A stretch of DNA of 39,187 bases from Deltaproteobacteria bacterium (GCA_020056965.1 JAGVGT010000070.1:1-39187), one strand, 5' to 3'. Counted from the stretch's first letter, positions 1 to 9,368 are shown. Notes: generated from the letters alone by a model not told the origin. Program-made: numbers and translations.

Positions 1-98
1 CTCACTACCTGGTCGGGACCGGCCAGCAAGGCGCGCAGCGAGGGCACGGCAAACTCGGGGGTACCCATGAAAATGATCCGGTGGGGTTGGTTAGCCAT
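1..98 (-). CDS. fmt: Methionyl-tRNA formyltransferase, N-terminal fragment (runs off the left edge)
   Basis: Only the first 32 codons or so are in the window. The reverse strand reads MANQPHRIIFMGTPEFAVPS from an ATG at 98, and MGTPEFAVPSL is the hallmark opening of the formyl-transferase Rossmann domain of Fmt. The enzyme formylates Met-tRNAfMet using 10-formyl-tetrahydrofolate for translation initiation. The start overlaps the stop of def by 8 bp (ATGGCTAA), which indicates translational coupling. The def-fmt pairing is the classical bacterial arrangement and supports the call. The remainder of the gene lies outside the window. Confidence 0.9.
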   Translation of the reverse strand, partial: MANQPHRIIFMGTPEFAVPSLRALLAGPDQVV

Positions 99-633
99 TT
101 GCGCCCTGTGTCTCCTCTTGTTCCTCTTTTTCGGCCAGCAGCATCTTTTTTAGCCGTTTCTTGTACAGCGCCCGCTTCAGGGCGCTGATCCGGTCGATGA
201 ACAGGACCCCGCTTAAGTGGTCGATCTCATGCTGGAGAATCCGGGCCGGGAAGTCCTCGGCCTCGATGACCAGCGGTTGCCCGGCCAGATCCTGGGCCTC
301 CACCACAATTTTCCAGGCCCGCTTGACCTCGGAACAATACTCGCGAACGCTCAGGCAGCCCTCTTCGCCCACTTCCTCGCCTTCGGCGACGACAATTTTC
401 GGGTTGATCACCACCTGGTAGGCGCGTTTTTCCTTGTCCGGTTCCGGGTCGTAGACCAGAATCTGGCGGGTTACGCCGATCTGGTTGGCGGCCAGTCCCA
501 CGCCGGGGGCATCGTACATGGTGTCGGCCATGTCGGCTACCAGGCCAGCCAGTTCCGGCCCGAAATCGGTGACCGGTTCGGCCTTGGCCCGGAGGATCGG
601 GTGGGGGAATTTTAGGATTGTCAGGAGTGCCAT
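91..633 (-). CDS. def: Peptide deformylase
   Basis: This 180-residue protein removes the N-formyl group from nascent polypeptides. All three family motifs are visible: GVGLAANQIG (motif 1, about residues 44-53), EGCLS (motif 2, metal-binding Cys, about residue 93) and QHEIDHLSGVLFIDR (motif 3, HExxH metal site, about residues 134-148). The length is typical (170-200 residues). The start MALLTILKFPHPILR is the usual def opening. It lies 26 bp downstream of the priA stop and overlaps fmt by 8 bp, so priA-def-fmt is read as one transcription unit. The C-terminal tail after about residue 155 is charged and Glu/Lys-rich, as in many family members. No key residue is missing. Confidence 0.97.
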   Translation of the reverse strand: MALLTILKFPHPILRAKAEPVTDFGPELAGLVADMADTMYDAPGVGLAANQIGVTRQILVYDPEPDKEKRAYQVVINPKIVVAEGEEVGEEGCLSVREYCSEVKRAWKIVVEAQDLAGQPLVIEAEDFPARILQHEIDHLSGVLFIDRISALKRALYKKRLKKMLLAEKEEQEETQGANG

Positions 634-659
634 CGGTCCGAGTCTCTTAGGGAAATCCC

Positions 660-3104
660 TTATAGCATATTTTCCGGATCAACGTCCACCGTCAATTTGA
701 CCGGTCCCGGTTCCCGCTCGCTACTAAGCTGGCGGCAGAGGGCGTGCAGATCGGCCCGGTTTTCGCCTTTAAGCAGGAGTTGCCAGCGGTAGCGGCCCTG
801 GAGTCGGGAAAGCGGGGCCGGGGCCGGGCCCAGGACCGCGATTTTTCGGCCGCGGCTCAGCCGGTTGGCCTGTACCCCGGTTTGTTCGGCGGCCCTTCGG
901 ACCAGAAGCTCATCGACCCCGTCGAAGCGCAGGTTGACCAGCAGGCCGAAGGGCGGAAACTTCAGTTCCCGCCGCAAGGCCATTTCCTGCTCGAAAAAGG
1001 CCTGGTAGTCGTGGTCGCGGGCAGTGGCAATGGCATAGTGGTCGGGGTTCAGGGCCTGGATGATCACCCGGCCCGGTTTCTCGCCGCGTCCGGCCCGCCC
1101 GGTGACCTGGGAGAGCAGCTGGAAGGTGCGTTCCCCGGCCCGGAAATCCGGCAGGTTAAGGCTGGCGTCGGCCCAGACCACCCCCACCAGGGTGACATGG
1201 GGGAAGTGATGGCCCTTGGTGATCATCTGGGTGCCGACCAGGATATCCACCTTGCGTTCATGTACCGCCCGCAGGATCTCCAGGAACTCCTGGCGGTTGC
1301 CCGTGGTATCCCGGTCCAGGCGGGCGATGCGGGCGGCTGGAAACATGGCTTTTAGTTCGCTCTCCAGCCGCTCGGTGCCGAAGCCGATCGGGATCAGGTC
1401 CGTGGATTGGCATTGGCTGCAGAGGGTCCGGCTGTTGACGGTGTGGCCGCAGTAATGGCAAAGCAACTCGCCGCGCCCCTGGTGCAGGGTCAGGCTGATC
1501 GCGCAACTGGGGCAGCGCACCGCCTGGCCGCAGGTCCGGCAGAGCATGAGGCCGGCATAGCCGCGCCGGTTGAGAAAGACCAGGCTCTGGTCGCCGGCGG
1601 CCAGGGTCTCCTTGAGGGCCACGGTCAGCTCCCGCGAGAAGAGGGGCGGCCGCCCGGAGACGGTCTTGATCTTGCGCAGATCGAGCACCTCCACCATGGG
1701 CATGGCCTGGTCGGCCACCCGGCGGGTCATGGCCAGCCTGCGGTATTTGCCGTTTAAGGCATGCTGGTAGCTGACCAGCGAGGGGGTGGCCGAGCCGAGC
1801 AGGACCACCCCGCCGGCCAGGCTGGCCCGTAGCACCGCCAGGTCGCGGGCCTGGTAGCGCAGACCGTCTTCCTGCTTGTAGGAGGTGTCGTGTTCTTCAT
1901 CGACGATAATCAGGCCAGGGGCGGCCAGGGGGGCGAAGACCGCCGAGCGGGCGCCGATCACCACCCGGGCCTGGCCACTGACGATCCGCTGCCACTGGTC
2001 GAAACGTTCGCCGGGGGTCAGACCGCTGTGGAGCAGGGCGACCTCGCTGCCGAAGCGGGCCAGGAAATGGCCCTCCAGCTGGGTGGTGAGGGCGATCTCC
2101 GGGACCAGCACCAGAACCGGACGGCCCAGGCCCAGACACTTCTTGGCAGCCCGCAGGTAGACCTCGGTTTTGCCGCAGCCGGTGACGCCGTGCAGGAGCA
2201 TGGGTGAGAACTTGCCACTGGTGAGGGCGGCGGCGATTTCGGCCAGGACCGCGATCTGTTCCTCGGTCAGTTGGGCCGGTTCCGGGAAAATCAAGGGCGG
2301 TTCCCCGAAGGGGTCGCGATAAAGGGGGAGCTCGCTCAGTTCAACCAACCCTCTGACGGCCAACGAGGTCAGGGCCGCCCGGGCTCCGGAGTAAGCCTTG
2401 GCCAGGTGCGGCCGGGGAATCGGCACCGCCTGGCCGCCGGCAAGCTCCCGGAGCAGGGTCAGGGTCTTTAATTCCGATTTTTTTAAATCCTTTGGAAGAT
2501 CGGCCAGGCCGGTCGGGGTGAGGGTGGCGCAGGTGACCTGGCGGGCCCGGACCTGATCGCCGGCGAGCTCCTCAACCAGCTCCAGCCAGCCGGCCCCCCG
2601 CCATAGGTCGAGATGGCGGCGCGCCGCCCGGTCCCGCATTAATTTGCGGGTGGCGCCGGGCGGAATCTCCCCCCGAGCCAGGAGGTCACCCAACCAGGCT
2701 GGGGCCGCGGGCGAACCGGCCAGCTTGGCGAGGTTTTCCGCCCCGGCTGCGGTGAGGAGCAGCCGGCGGGTGCTGGAAGTGGTGGTGCCGGCGGGGAGGG
2801 CGGTTTTGATCACCTCGCCGAGCGGGTGCTGGTAGTAGTCGGCGATCCAGCGAAAAAAGGCGACCATGGCGGCCGGGAAGAGCGGTTCGCGGTCCAGCAG
2901 TTCGCTGTACTTTTTGATCTTCAGCCCCGGGTCGGGGGAGGCCGCCGGACCCAGCACGTAGCCGGTCACCTGCCTTTGGCCCAGGGGCACCAGGACCCGG
3001 CAGCCCGTTTTGGGCGGCGGCTGGCCGGGTGGGACCAGATAGGTCAGACTCTGATGAATGGGGGCGGCAACGGCCACCTCCAGATAGTTGTTGGTGCTGG
3101 GCAT
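660..3104 (-). CDS. priA: Primosomal replication-restart helicase PriA
   Basis: This 814-residue superfamily 2 helicase reloads the replisome at stalled forks. The N-terminal 3'-DNA-binding domain begins with APIHQSLTYLVP. The Walker A motif GVTGCGKTEV is at about residues 306-315 and the DEEH box at 402-405. A zinc-binding insertion with paired cysteines (CRTC, CPSC, CHYC, CSQC) spans about residues 522-565. The helicase C-terminal motif QVTGRAGRGEKPG follows. Length and domain order are normal for PriA (about 730-830 residues). The start ATG lacks a strong Shine-Dalgarno sequence, but the conserved N-terminus fits it. It is the first gene of the priA-def-fmt unit. Confidence 0.97.
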   Translation of the reverse strand: MPSTNNYLEVAVAAPIHQSLTYLVPPGQPPPKTGCRVLVPLGQRQVTGYVLGPAASPDPGLKIKKYSELLDREPLFPAAMVAFFRWIADYYQHPLGEVIKTALPAGTTTSSTRRLLLTAAGAENLAKLAGSPAAPAWLGDLLARGEIPPGATRKLMRDRAARRHLDLWRGAGWLELVEELAGDQVRARQVTCATLTPTGLADLPKDLKKSELKTLTLLRELAGGQAVPIPRPHLAKAYSGARAALTSLAVRGLVELSELPLYRDPFGEPPLIFPEPAQLTEEQIAVLAEIAAALTSGKFSPMLLHGVTGCGKTEVYLRAAKKCLGLGRPVLVLVPEIALTTQLEGHFLARFGSEVALLHSGLTPGERFDQWQRIVSGQARVVIGARSAVFAPLAAPGLIIVDEEHDTSYKQEDGLRYQARDLAVLRASLAGGVVLLGSATPSLVSYQHALNGKYRRLAMTRRVADQAMPMVEVLDLRKIKTVSGRPPLFSRELTVALKETLAAGDQSLVFLNRRGYAGLMLCRTCGQAVRCPSCAISLTLHQGRGELLCHYCGHTVNSRTLCSQCQSTDLIPIGFGTERLESELKAMFPAARIARLDRDTTGNRQEFLEILRAVHERKVDILVGTQMITKGHHFPHVTLVGVVWADASLNLPDFRAGERTFQLLSQVTGRAGRGEKPGRVIIQALNPDHYAIATARDHDYQAFFEQEMALRRELKFPPFGLLVNLRFDGVDELLVRRAAEQTGVQANRLSRGRKIAVLGPAPAPLSRLQGRYRWQLLLKGENRADLHALCRQLSSEREPGPVKLTVDVDPENML

Positions 3105-3188
3105 TCGGGTGTTTACCGGTGGAATTCTTTGGAGTAACCCTTAAGGGGGCATGAACTCCGCGATTAACTCTTTAATTTGTCGAGTTTT

Positions 3189-3293
3189 GAGATAGATTGC
3201 TTCGTCGCTTCGCTTCTCGCAATGACGTGCCGGGTTCTACGAATTGAAAGGGAGCCCGTCATTGCGAGGGAATGGAATGACCGAAGCAATCTC
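3189..3293. repeat. REP-like inverted pair (CGTCATTGCGAG family), copy 1
   Basis: Two copies of a roughly 38-bp unit lie head to head. The left copy (3189-3226) is in reverse orientation and reads CGTCATTGCGAGAAGCGAAG.. on the minus strand, ending GAAGCAATC. The right copy (3257-3293) reads CGTCATTGCGAGGGAATGG..GAAGCAATCTC on the plus strand. The same unit recurs at 9432, 9810, 9885, 12119 and 12214. The pair fills the space between priA and galU and explains the short spurious open frames there. Confidence 0.85.
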
Positions 3294-3337
3294 ATCGCCG
3301 AGGCAGTTAGGTCGGAGCCTTGTCGTTGCCGACTTGC

Positions 3338-4207
3338 TCACAGATCGACACAAATCTCCTTGATGTGCTTGCGGAATTCCTTGCCCAGCGTGGGATGGCG
3401 CAGGGCGAAGGCGATAATCGCCTTGAGGTAGCCGAGCTTGTCGCCGGCGTCATAGCGGGTGCCCTTGAATTCGTAGGCGTACATGGGGCGCCGGTGGGCC
3501 AGGGTGAGCAAGGCGTCGGTCAGCTGGATCTCGCCGCCGTGGCCCGGCTGGATGCCTCCAAGAATCTCGAAGATCTCGGGCTGGAGGATGTAGCGGCCGA
3601 TGATCGCCAGGTCGGAAGTGGTCACGCCGGGTTTGGGCTTTTCAAACATCCGCTCGACCCGGACCACACCCTCCCGTACTCTTTCTCCCTCGACGATCCC
3701 GTATTGGGAGGTCTGGTCCAGGGGCACCCGCTGGATGGCGACGATCGATTCCTGGCAGTCATCGTATAGTTCAATCATCTGCTGGGTGCAGGGGGTGTCG
3801 GAGAGGACCAGGTCGTCGCCCAGCAGCACCACGAAGGGCTGGTTGCCCACCACCTTGCGGGTGGTCCAGATGGCGTGGCCCAGCCCCAGGGGTTTTTTCT
3901 GGCGGACCGAGACGATGTCGATCAGGTTGGAGATGTGGCTGATCTCCTCGCAGAGGACGTCCTTGCCCTTGGCCTTGAGCACGGTCTCCAGTTCGAAGTC
4001 GTAGTCGAAATGATTTTCGATGGCCGACTTGCCTTCGCTGGTTACCAGGATGATCTCCTCGATGCCGGAGGCCACTACCTCCTCGACGATGTACTGGATG
4101 GTCGGGCGGTCGACGATGGTCAGCATCTCCTTGGGGATGGCCTTGCTGGCCGGCAGGAAACGGGTGCCGAGCCCGGCCACCGGGATGACCGCCTTGGTGA
4201 TTTTCAT
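3338..4207 (-). CDS. galU: UTP--glucose-1-phosphate uridylyltransferase
   Basis: This 289-residue nucleotidyltransferase makes UDP-glucose from UTP and glucose-1-phosphate for envelope polysaccharide and glycogen-related metabolism. The opening KAVIPVAGLGTRFLPASKAI contains the nucleotide-binding GxGTRxLP loop, followed by the KEMLTIVDRPTIQYIVEE signature. LGDDLV marks the metal-binding Asp. The motif FEKPKP supplies the sugar-phosphate-binding lysine. Length is normal. It is transcribed alone on the minus strand and divergently from tilS, with a 118-bp spacer. It is distinct from the two ADP-glucose pyrophosphorylases further along the window. Confidence 0.97.
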   Translation of the reverse strand: MKITKAVIPVAGLGTRFLPASKAIPKEMLTIVDRPTIQYIVEEVVASGIEEIILVTSEGKSAIENHFDYDFELETVLKAKGKDVLCEEISHISNLIDIVSVRQKKPLGLGHAIWTTRKVVGNQPFVVLLGDDLVLSDTPCTQQMIELYDDCQESIVAIQRVPLDQTSQYGIVEGERVREGVVRVERMFEKPKPGVTTSDLAIIGRYILQPEIFEILGGIQPGHGGEIQLTDALLTLAHRRPMYAYEFKGTRYDAGDKLGYLKAIIAFALRHPTLGKEFRKHIKEICVDL

Positions 4208-4325
4208 GTGATATTCTCAGCAGGTATGGTTAATAACTACGCAGAAATTACGCCGTTAGGTAACTGATTATGACCGAAGGCGGCCGGAAAATCACGGATT
4301 ATCGAGAGGCGCGGAAAGTCCGGAT

Positions 4326-5744
4326 ATGGCCCTGCATCCCCTGGAACACGACACACTACTGACCCTCAGGGCCGAAAACCTGCTGCCCAACGGTAGCCGG
4401 CTGGTGGTCGGGGTGTCGGGCGGCGGCGATTCCCTGGCCCTGTTGCTGGTCCTGGCAGCGCTCCTTGCCGAGCTGGACCTGGAATTGACGGCGGTCTATG
4501 TCGATCACGGTTTGCGGCCCGACGAGGCAGCGGCCGAGGCTGGCCTGGTCGCGGCGGTGGCAGCGGGCCTTAAGGTGGCCTTTCGGATCGGGGTGGTGCC
4601 GGTTCAGAGGCACGCCGAGGATCACGGCCAGTCAGTCGAAGAGGCTGGGCGCGAGTTGCGTTACCGGTTTCTGCGGCAGGTGGCCGGGGAACTGGGTGGG
4701 GCGCTGATTGCGGTCGGCCACCATGCCGACGATCAGGCCGAGGAGCTGTTGCTGCGGCTGATCCGGGGGACGGGGCGAGCCGGGCTTTCCGGGATGGCCG
4801 CCCAAAACGATCGCGGGGTGATTCGCCCCTTTCTAAATTTCCCCAAGGCCCGGCTTATCGATTATCTGCGGGAGCGCCGGGTGGCCTGGCGGGAGGACAG
4901 TTCCAATCGTGATCCCCGTTTTCTCCGCAACCGGGTGCGCCTGGAACTCTTGCCTCTGCTGGAACAACGTTTTAATCCGGCGATCCGGGCCGGTCTGGTG
5001 CGGACCGGGCGGATCCTGGGGGCTGAGGATGAACTGCTGGACGAATTGGCCGGGGGATTTTTTCGCGACATCCTGGTTGGGGCACCTTCGACCGACCAAC
5101 TGGTCCTGGATGCGGCCGGTCTGTTGGCCGGCCATCCTGCCTTGCAGCGTCGGGCCTTGGAGTTGGCCCTGCTGGAGTTGGCGGCGCCGGTGCGGTTTCG
5201 TGCGATTGAGGATCTGCGGCAACTCGCCACGGGGAACGGCGGTGAGTTGCATCTGGCCGAAGGGTTGCGGGTGGTCCGGGGTGGTGAATTTTTGACCTTT
5301 GCCTACCCGGCCGGACGGGTGAGGCAGCGGGGTAGCCTGGTGGCGGCGGGAATTGGGCCGTTCGCGGTGGCGGTTACCGCGCCCGGCCTCTGGTCGGTGG
5401 CACCGCCGGTAGGCAACCTGCTGATCGAGATTCTTGACCACCCTCCGACTGAGGCGGAGCTTAGAGCTGGGGATTGTGATTATCTTGATGCCGCCTCGGT
5501 CCTCTTCCCCCTGCTGGCCAGAAGTTTTCAGCCCGGTGATCGTTTCCACCCCCTGGGGGCGCCGGGGCGTCGCAAGGTGGCCGACTTTCTCTGCGACCAC
5601 AAGCTCCCGGCCGCCGAGCGGGCGCGGCTGGTGGTCTTGGAAAGCGGGGGCCGGATCGTCGCCCTGGTGGGCCGGCGCATCGACCACGCATGCCGGGTCA
5701 CCGCCACCACGGTCAAGGTATTGAAGGTCTGCCTGAGCGGCTGA
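4326..5744 (+). CDS. tilS: tRNA(Ile)-lysidine synthase
   Basis: TilS converts C34 of the CAU-anticodon tRNA-Ile to lysidine, using ATP and lysine. The N-type ATP-pyrophosphatase loop SGGGDS is at residues 31-36, followed by VYVDHGLRPDEA and HHADDQAEELLLRLIRGTGR, which match the TilS HHxDDQxE signature. WREDSSNRDPRFLRNRVR is the family's tRNA-binding region. A TilS C-terminal domain follows (RSFQPGDRFHPLGAPG). At 472 residues it is a normal full-length form. It is the only protein gene in its plus-strand unit. The tRNA-Arg gene follows 71 bp downstream with a separate promoter. Confidence 0.95.
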   Translation: MALHPLEHDTLLTLRAENLLPNGSRLVVGVSGGGDSLALLLVLAALLAELDLELTAVYVDHGLRPDEAAAEAGLVAAVAAGLKVAFRIGVVPVQRHAEDHGQSVEEAGRELRYRFLRQVAGELGGALIAVGHHADDQAEELLLRLIRGTGRAGLSGMAAQNDRGVIRPFLNFPKARLIDYLRERRVAWREDSSNRDPRFLRNRVRLELLPLLEQRFNPAIRAGLVRTGRILGAEDELLDELAGGFFRDILVGAPSTDQLVLDAAGLLAGHPALQRRALELALLELAAPVRFRAIEDLRQLATGNGGELHLAEGLRVVRGGEFLTFAYPAGRVRQRGSLVAAGIGPFAVAVTAPGLWSVAPPVGNLLIEILDHPPTEAELRAGDCDYLDAASVLFPLLARSFQPGDRFHPLGAPGRRKVADFLCDHKLPAAERARLVVLESGGRIVALVGRRIDHACRVTATTVKVLKVCLSG

Positions 5745-5753
5745 GAAAATGGC

Positions 5754-5782
5754 TTTACCGTAAATCGACTTAATGTTATATA
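5754..5782 (+). promoter_or_regulatory. Predicted sigma-70-type promoter of the tRNA-Arg gene
   Basis: TTTACC (5754-5759) and TATATA (5777-5782) are separated by 17 bp and lie 33 bp before the mature tRNA 5' end. This is the expected geometry for a short tRNA leader. It is a sequence match only. Confidence 0.5.
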
Positions 5783-5815
5783 GTGGCCTGCTTGCTTGAC
5801 CGCATGCTCTTTTGT

Positions 5816-5892
5816 GGGTGGGTAGCTCAGCTGGATAGAGCGTTAGCCTCCGAAGCTAAAGGTCGCGGGTTCGAATCCCGCCTCGCTCACCA
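5816..5892 (+). tRNA. tRNA-Arg (anticodon CCG)
   Basis: The full cloverleaf can be drawn. The acceptor stem is GGGTGGG with CTCGCTC (G-U pairs included). The D-arm is GCTCAGCTGGATAGAGC. The anticodon arm is TTAGC-CTCCGAA-GCTAA, with anticodon CCG reading Arg CGG codons. The T-arm is GCGGG-TTCGAAT-CCCGC, followed by discriminator A and an encoded CCA (5890-5892). The length of 77 nt is standard. A promoter lies upstream and an intrinsic terminator immediately downstream. Confidence 0.96.
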
Positions 5893-5899
5893 TGAAATT

Positions 5900-5939
5900 A
5901 AAAAAGGAACCCGCCAGGAATGGTTGGTTCCTTTTTTTG
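5900..5939 (+). terminator. Intrinsic terminator of tRNA-Arg
   Basis: GGAACC (5906-5911) pairs with GGTTCC (5926-5931) and is followed by seven Ts. The preceding A-run extends the stem with the T-run. Confidence 0.85.
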
Positions 5940-6051
5940 TTTCGATTCAGATTGCAGGTGGCAAGGCAGTATGGTAATTGAGAGCCCGGTGTGCGGGTGC
6001 TAACCGCGCGCCCTTCCATGGCCGTAAAATCCGGTCATGTTCATTGTATAT

Positions 6052-6083
6052 GGGGAACCTTCTTCGGAGGGTTCCCCTTTTTT
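6052..6083 (+). terminator. Second intrinsic terminator, with no plus-strand gene in front of it
   Basis: GGGGAACC (6052-6059) pairs with GGTTCCCC (6070-6077) around a TTCGG-containing loop and is followed by a T-tract. It points along the plus strand, yet no plus-strand coding gene lies between the tRNA terminator at 5939 and this site. It is either a back-up terminator or the end of a short non-coding transcript spanning about 5940-6083. Confidence 0.75.
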
Positions 6084-6135
6084 GTGGTGCTTACCGGCGG
6101 TAGTAAGGAAAGTGCGGCGCCGGGCTAAAGCTCGT

Positions 6136-7728
6136 CTATTGCCGGTCAGTGTGGGCTGCTGTCGAGGCCTGATGAAAGGTTATGCCGTGGATCTGGTTCA
6201 GGATTCGGCCCTGGTCTTCGGTCCGCGCAAAAACTTCTTCAAACTGGTGATGGCAGACCTGGAAGGCCTGAAGGATTTCCGGGTCGAAATGCTCGGTGCG
6301 GGTCCGCCCGTCCCCTTCCAGAATGATCCGGCAGGCGGTCTCATGATCGAAGGCCGCTTTATAGGGCCGCTGATTACGCAGGGCGTCGTAAATATCGGCC
6401 AGTTTGACGATTCGGCCCTCAATGGGAATCTGTCCGCCCTGTAAACCCTGGGGGTAGCCGCTACCATCCCAGCACTCGTGGTGGGTCAGGGCAATGCTTC
6501 TGGCCATGGTCATGCGGACGTTGTCGCCGAGGATTCGGTAGCCGCTTTCCGGGTGGGTTTTGATCAGGGCGAATTCCTCGGAGGTCAGCTTACCCGGCTT
6601 TTTCAGGATTTCGGCGGGGATATGAAGCTTGCCGACGTCATGCATGGTGGCCTGTAACTTGATGATGTTGATGAACTTTTCGGGCATCCGCAGGTATTCG
6701 GCGATGACCCCGGAGTAAGCCCCCACCCGGAGGATATGGTCGCCGGTATCCTCGTCGTTGACCTCCGCCGCCCGGGCCAGGGCATGCACTGTGTAAGTAA
6801 AGGCATCGTCGGTATCCTTGATCCGGTCGGCCAGGGATTTCAGGAACAGGATCTGCAGGGCCAGGCTGTTCAAGAGGGCGGCGTCGTAGATCATCAGTTC
6901 GCGGCCGTAGTTGAAGGCCTGCACGCTGATGTTCGACAGGCGGCAGGAGGCGCCGTTGTTGACCGTCCGCTTAAGCAGGGTCTCGATCTGGCCGATCTGC
7001 ATCCGCCAGGTCGGTTCTGTCTCCTCCTGGTTGTTGAAAAAATTCAGGCAGGGGTCATCCGTGTCGTGTTCGAAGCAGAGAGTTAGATCGAAATCGATGA
7101 TTTTCCGGCAGGCTTTTCCCGAGCGGACGTCATAGACAAACCACAACCAGCCCTGCTGCCGGTCGTCAATGCCGATGATCAGCATCTCCGGTTTATCTTC
7201 TTGGTTGGGGGCGTGTCGCAGGAGTTGGTCGGCCACCGTGCCGATGGCGGATTCCAATTCGAAATGCAGGGGGTTGTGCCGGGTAATGATCTGTTCGCCG
7301 AAGGCGATCAGGCTGTTGGTGTTGGCGTAGGCGTGCATCAACCGGTCGTTCAGCGCTTTTAAATGCAGCAGCATCTTGATCCGGGCCAGCAGTTCGCCTT
7401 TGTCGAAGGGCTTGGTGATGAAGTCTTCGGCCCCAGCCTCGATCCCCTTGATCCTTGACTCCCGGTCGGACAGCCCGGTGATCATGATGACCGGGAGCTG
7501 CCGGTTCCGGCTGGCGCTCCTGATCTGGCGGCAGACCTCAAACCCGTCCATCTCCGGCATGATGATGTCAAGCAGCAGCAGATCCGGGGATTGGCTTTCC
7601 ACCAGTTCCAGGGCCGCGATGCCGGTGCTGGCTTGCAGGACATTATAGCCGTTTTTCGTGAGAATGTTTTCCAGCAGGGTGAGGTTGAGCTGCTCGTCGT
7701 CGGCACAGAGAATGGTCGGCTTGTTCAT
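6136..7728 (-). CDS. Response regulator with HD-GYP cyclic-di-GMP phosphodiesterase domain
   Basis: The 530-residue protein has an N-terminal receiver domain (about residues 4-120). Its acidic pocket is DD at 10-11, the phospho-acceptor Asp is 54 in [13 protein letters not shown], and KPF lies near 107. A middle region of about 180 residues has no recognised fold. A C-terminal HD-GYP domain (about 310-490) carries HDVGKLHIP (HD at 363-364) and [14 protein letters not shown] (GYP at 424-426). The HD-GYP family hydrolyses c-di-GMP, and the metal and GYP residues are intact. I chose the ATG at 7728, preceded by AAAGGTAAAGCC, over an upstream extension because the receiver domain begins directly after it. 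The reading frame is open as far as 7815. No sensor kinase is adjacent, so the input is unknown. Confidence 0.93.
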   Translation of the reverse strand: MNKPTILCADDEQLNLTLLENILTKNGYNVLQASTGIAALELVESQSPDLLLLDIIMPEMDGFEVCRQIRSASRNRQLPVIMITGLSDRESRIKGIEAGAEDFITKPFDKGELLARIKMLLHLKALNDRLMHAYANTNSLIAFGEQIITRHNPLHFELESAIGTVADQLLRHAPNQEDKPEMLIIGIDDRQQGWLWFVYDVRSGKACRKIIDFDLTLCFEHDTDDPCLNFFNNQEETEPTWRMQIGQIETLLKRTVNNGASCRLSNISVQAFNYGRELMIYDAALLNSLALQILFLKSLADRIKDTDDAFTYTVHALARAAEVNDEDTGDHILRVGAYSGVIAEYLRMPEKFINIIKLQATMHDVGKLHIPAEILKKPGKLTSEEFALIKTHPESGYRILGDNVRMTMARSIALTHHECWDGSGYPQGLQGGQIPIEGRIVKLADIYDALRNQRPYKAAFDHETACRIILEGDGRTRTEHFDPEILQAFQVCHHQFEEVFARTEDQGRILNQIHGITFHQASTAAHTDRQ

Positions 7729-8030
7729 GGCTTTACCTTTAGGTTGACGACCTGAAACATATTGCTTTGGGACCTTTTCAATTGGAAACAGGGGCGGTCG
7801 CGAGGTCGGCGACAAAAAAATTCTATCACCGGGTAAAGCAGGTAAGCAAATTTTCTCTGGTTAGTGCTTATCGGGCGGAAAGGGTGGTGCTGGAGGTGGG
7901 TGGCTGGTAACTGTCCGATCAGGCAGGTTATTTCTGAGCATAGCCAAGGGGGTGAGTCGTGTGGTAATGGGAACCCCTACTGGTTTGCTGCTGAAAATAG
8001 GCAAATCCCGCATTCCCGAACAGACCGGGT
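7729..8030. other. Intergenic stretch, nothing recognised
   Basis: These 302 bases lie between two minus-strand genes and include the promoter side of the HD-GYP gene. I see no convincing gene, terminator or repeat. Short open frames here lack coding character. Confidence 0.5.
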
Positions 8031-9368
8031 TCAGGAATAGATCCGCGGCTTGGTGATCTTGCTGATGGTCTGGAAGCTGTCGTAGTTCCAGAAAAAGGAG
8101 ATGCCGGTGGCGAACAGGCTGCGGGTCTTGATGAAGGTCTTCAGCCCCCGTTTGCAGGAGGGCCAAGGGGCCGAGACGGTTTTATAGGCGGCGATCAGGT
8201 TCTGGTAGAGCTCCTGGGGGCTGATGTTCTTGGGCTGAAAGACCGGTTCGAAGATGTTGTAGGCCTCCCAATCCTGCGGGTAGTGGTTGAGGAGCAAGCG
8301 GCCCTCCTCTTCCAGCTGCTTATAGAGGGCGGTGCCGGGCAGCGGGGTCTGGATCGAGAGCTGCACCGCGTCCACCTCGGCCTCCATGATGAAATCCAGG
8401 GTGCGCTTGAAGGTCTCACTGTCGTCGTTGTCGGTGCCGAAGATGAAGCCGCCGACGATGGCGATGCCATGGTCGTGGATCTTCTTGATCGCCTCCTTGA
8501 AATTCTTGGTGGTGGGGCGCATATTGATCTTCTTGCCCATGGTGCCCAAAACCTCCTGCTCGATGGACTCGAAGCCGATCAGGAAGGCGCGGGCGCCGCT
8601 TTTGTAGGCGGCCTTCAGCAGTCCTTCGTGTTCGACGATGTTCAGGCAGGTCTGGCCGCCCCATTCCTTTTTGCATTCCCGCAGCCGGTCGAAGAGGGCG
8701 AAGGCGCGGTCGATGGAGTTCTGGCCCGAGCCGATGATGTTGTCGTCGATGATGAAGATCCGTTTATCGGGGATCGCCTTGATCTCGGCGATAACATCGT
8801 CGATCTCCCGCATCCGGTATTGGCCGCCATTGAACAAGGTCACCGAGCAGAACTTGCAGTTGTGCGGGCAGCCCCGGGAGGTCTGGACGGTCTGGACGAA
8901 ATACTTGTTGGTCAAGAGATCGCGGCGCGGGGCAGGCAGGTGGGTGATGTCCGGGCGATTAACCACCCGGTAGAACTTCTCCATCTTGCCGGCGGAGAAG
9001 TCGGCCAGCAGCTGGGGCCAGAGCTCCTCGCCCTCGCCGACCACCACGGTGTCGGCGTATTGGGCCGCCTCCTCGCTCATCATCGAGGGGTGGATGCCGC
9101 CCAGCACTACCGGCACCCCGCGTTTCTTGAACTCGGCGGCGATCTGGTAGGCCCGGGGGGCCAGCGGGGTCATGCAGGTGATGCCGACCAGATCAACCGG
9201 CGCATCGAAATCGATTTTATCGTAGGCCTCGTCGAGGATTGCCACCTGGTATTCCGCCGGGGTGTGGGCGGCGATGATCATCAGGTTTAAGGGCGGCAGG
9301 GCCAGGACCCGGACGTTTTCCAGGAGGTTGTTGTTGAAGGCCGGGCTGATCAGGAGGATTTTTTTCAT
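8031..9368 (-). CDS. B12-binding-domain radical SAM protein
   Basis: The 445-residue protein has an N-terminal cobalamin-binding-like Rossmann domain (about 1-135; PPLNLMIIAAHTP and VVLGGIHPSMMSEEAAQYAD). A radical SAM core follows, with CPHNCKFC (Cys 167, 171, 174) as the [4Fe-4S]-binding triad. The C-terminal region (LSIQTPLPGTALYKQLEEEG and WEAYNIFEPVFQPKNISPQE) matches the family that includes HpnP-like methylases and many uncharacterised enzymes. The classical cobalamin-ligand DxHxxG motif is not visible, so B12 may bind base-off without that His or the domain may be structural. The substrate cannot be deduced. It stands alone, with the GIY-YIG/repeat locus upstream. Confidence 0.9.
   Translation of the reverse strand: MKKILLISPAFNNNLLENVRVLALPPLNLMIIAAHTPAEYQVAILDEAYDKIDFDAPVDLVGITCMTPLAPRAYQIAAEFKKRGVPVVLGGIHPSMMSEEAAQYADTVVVGEGEELWPQLLADFSAGKMEKFYRVVNRPDITHLPAPRRDLLTNKYFVQTVQTSRGCPHNCKFCSVTLFNGGQYRMREIDDVIAEIKAIPDKRIFIIDDNIIGSGQNSIDRAFALFDRLRECKKEWGGQTCLNIVEHEGLLKAAYKSGARAFLIGFESIEQEVLGTMGKKINMRPTTKNFKEAIKKIHDHGIAIVGGFIFGTDNDDSETFKRTLDFIMEAEVDAVQLSIQTPLPGTALYKQLEEEGRLLLNHYPQDWEAYNIFEPVFQPKNISPQELYQNLIAAYKTVSAPWPSCKRGLKTFIKTRSLFATGISFFWNYDSFQTISKITKPRIYS

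Noticed and set aside
3177..3431. Plus-strand frame over the first REP-like pair
   Set aside because: Most of it is translated repeat DNA followed by antisense galU.
5816..5892. tRNA-Arg as an integration site for an island
   Set aside because: No integrase gene and no second copy of the tRNA 3' end was seen nearby.
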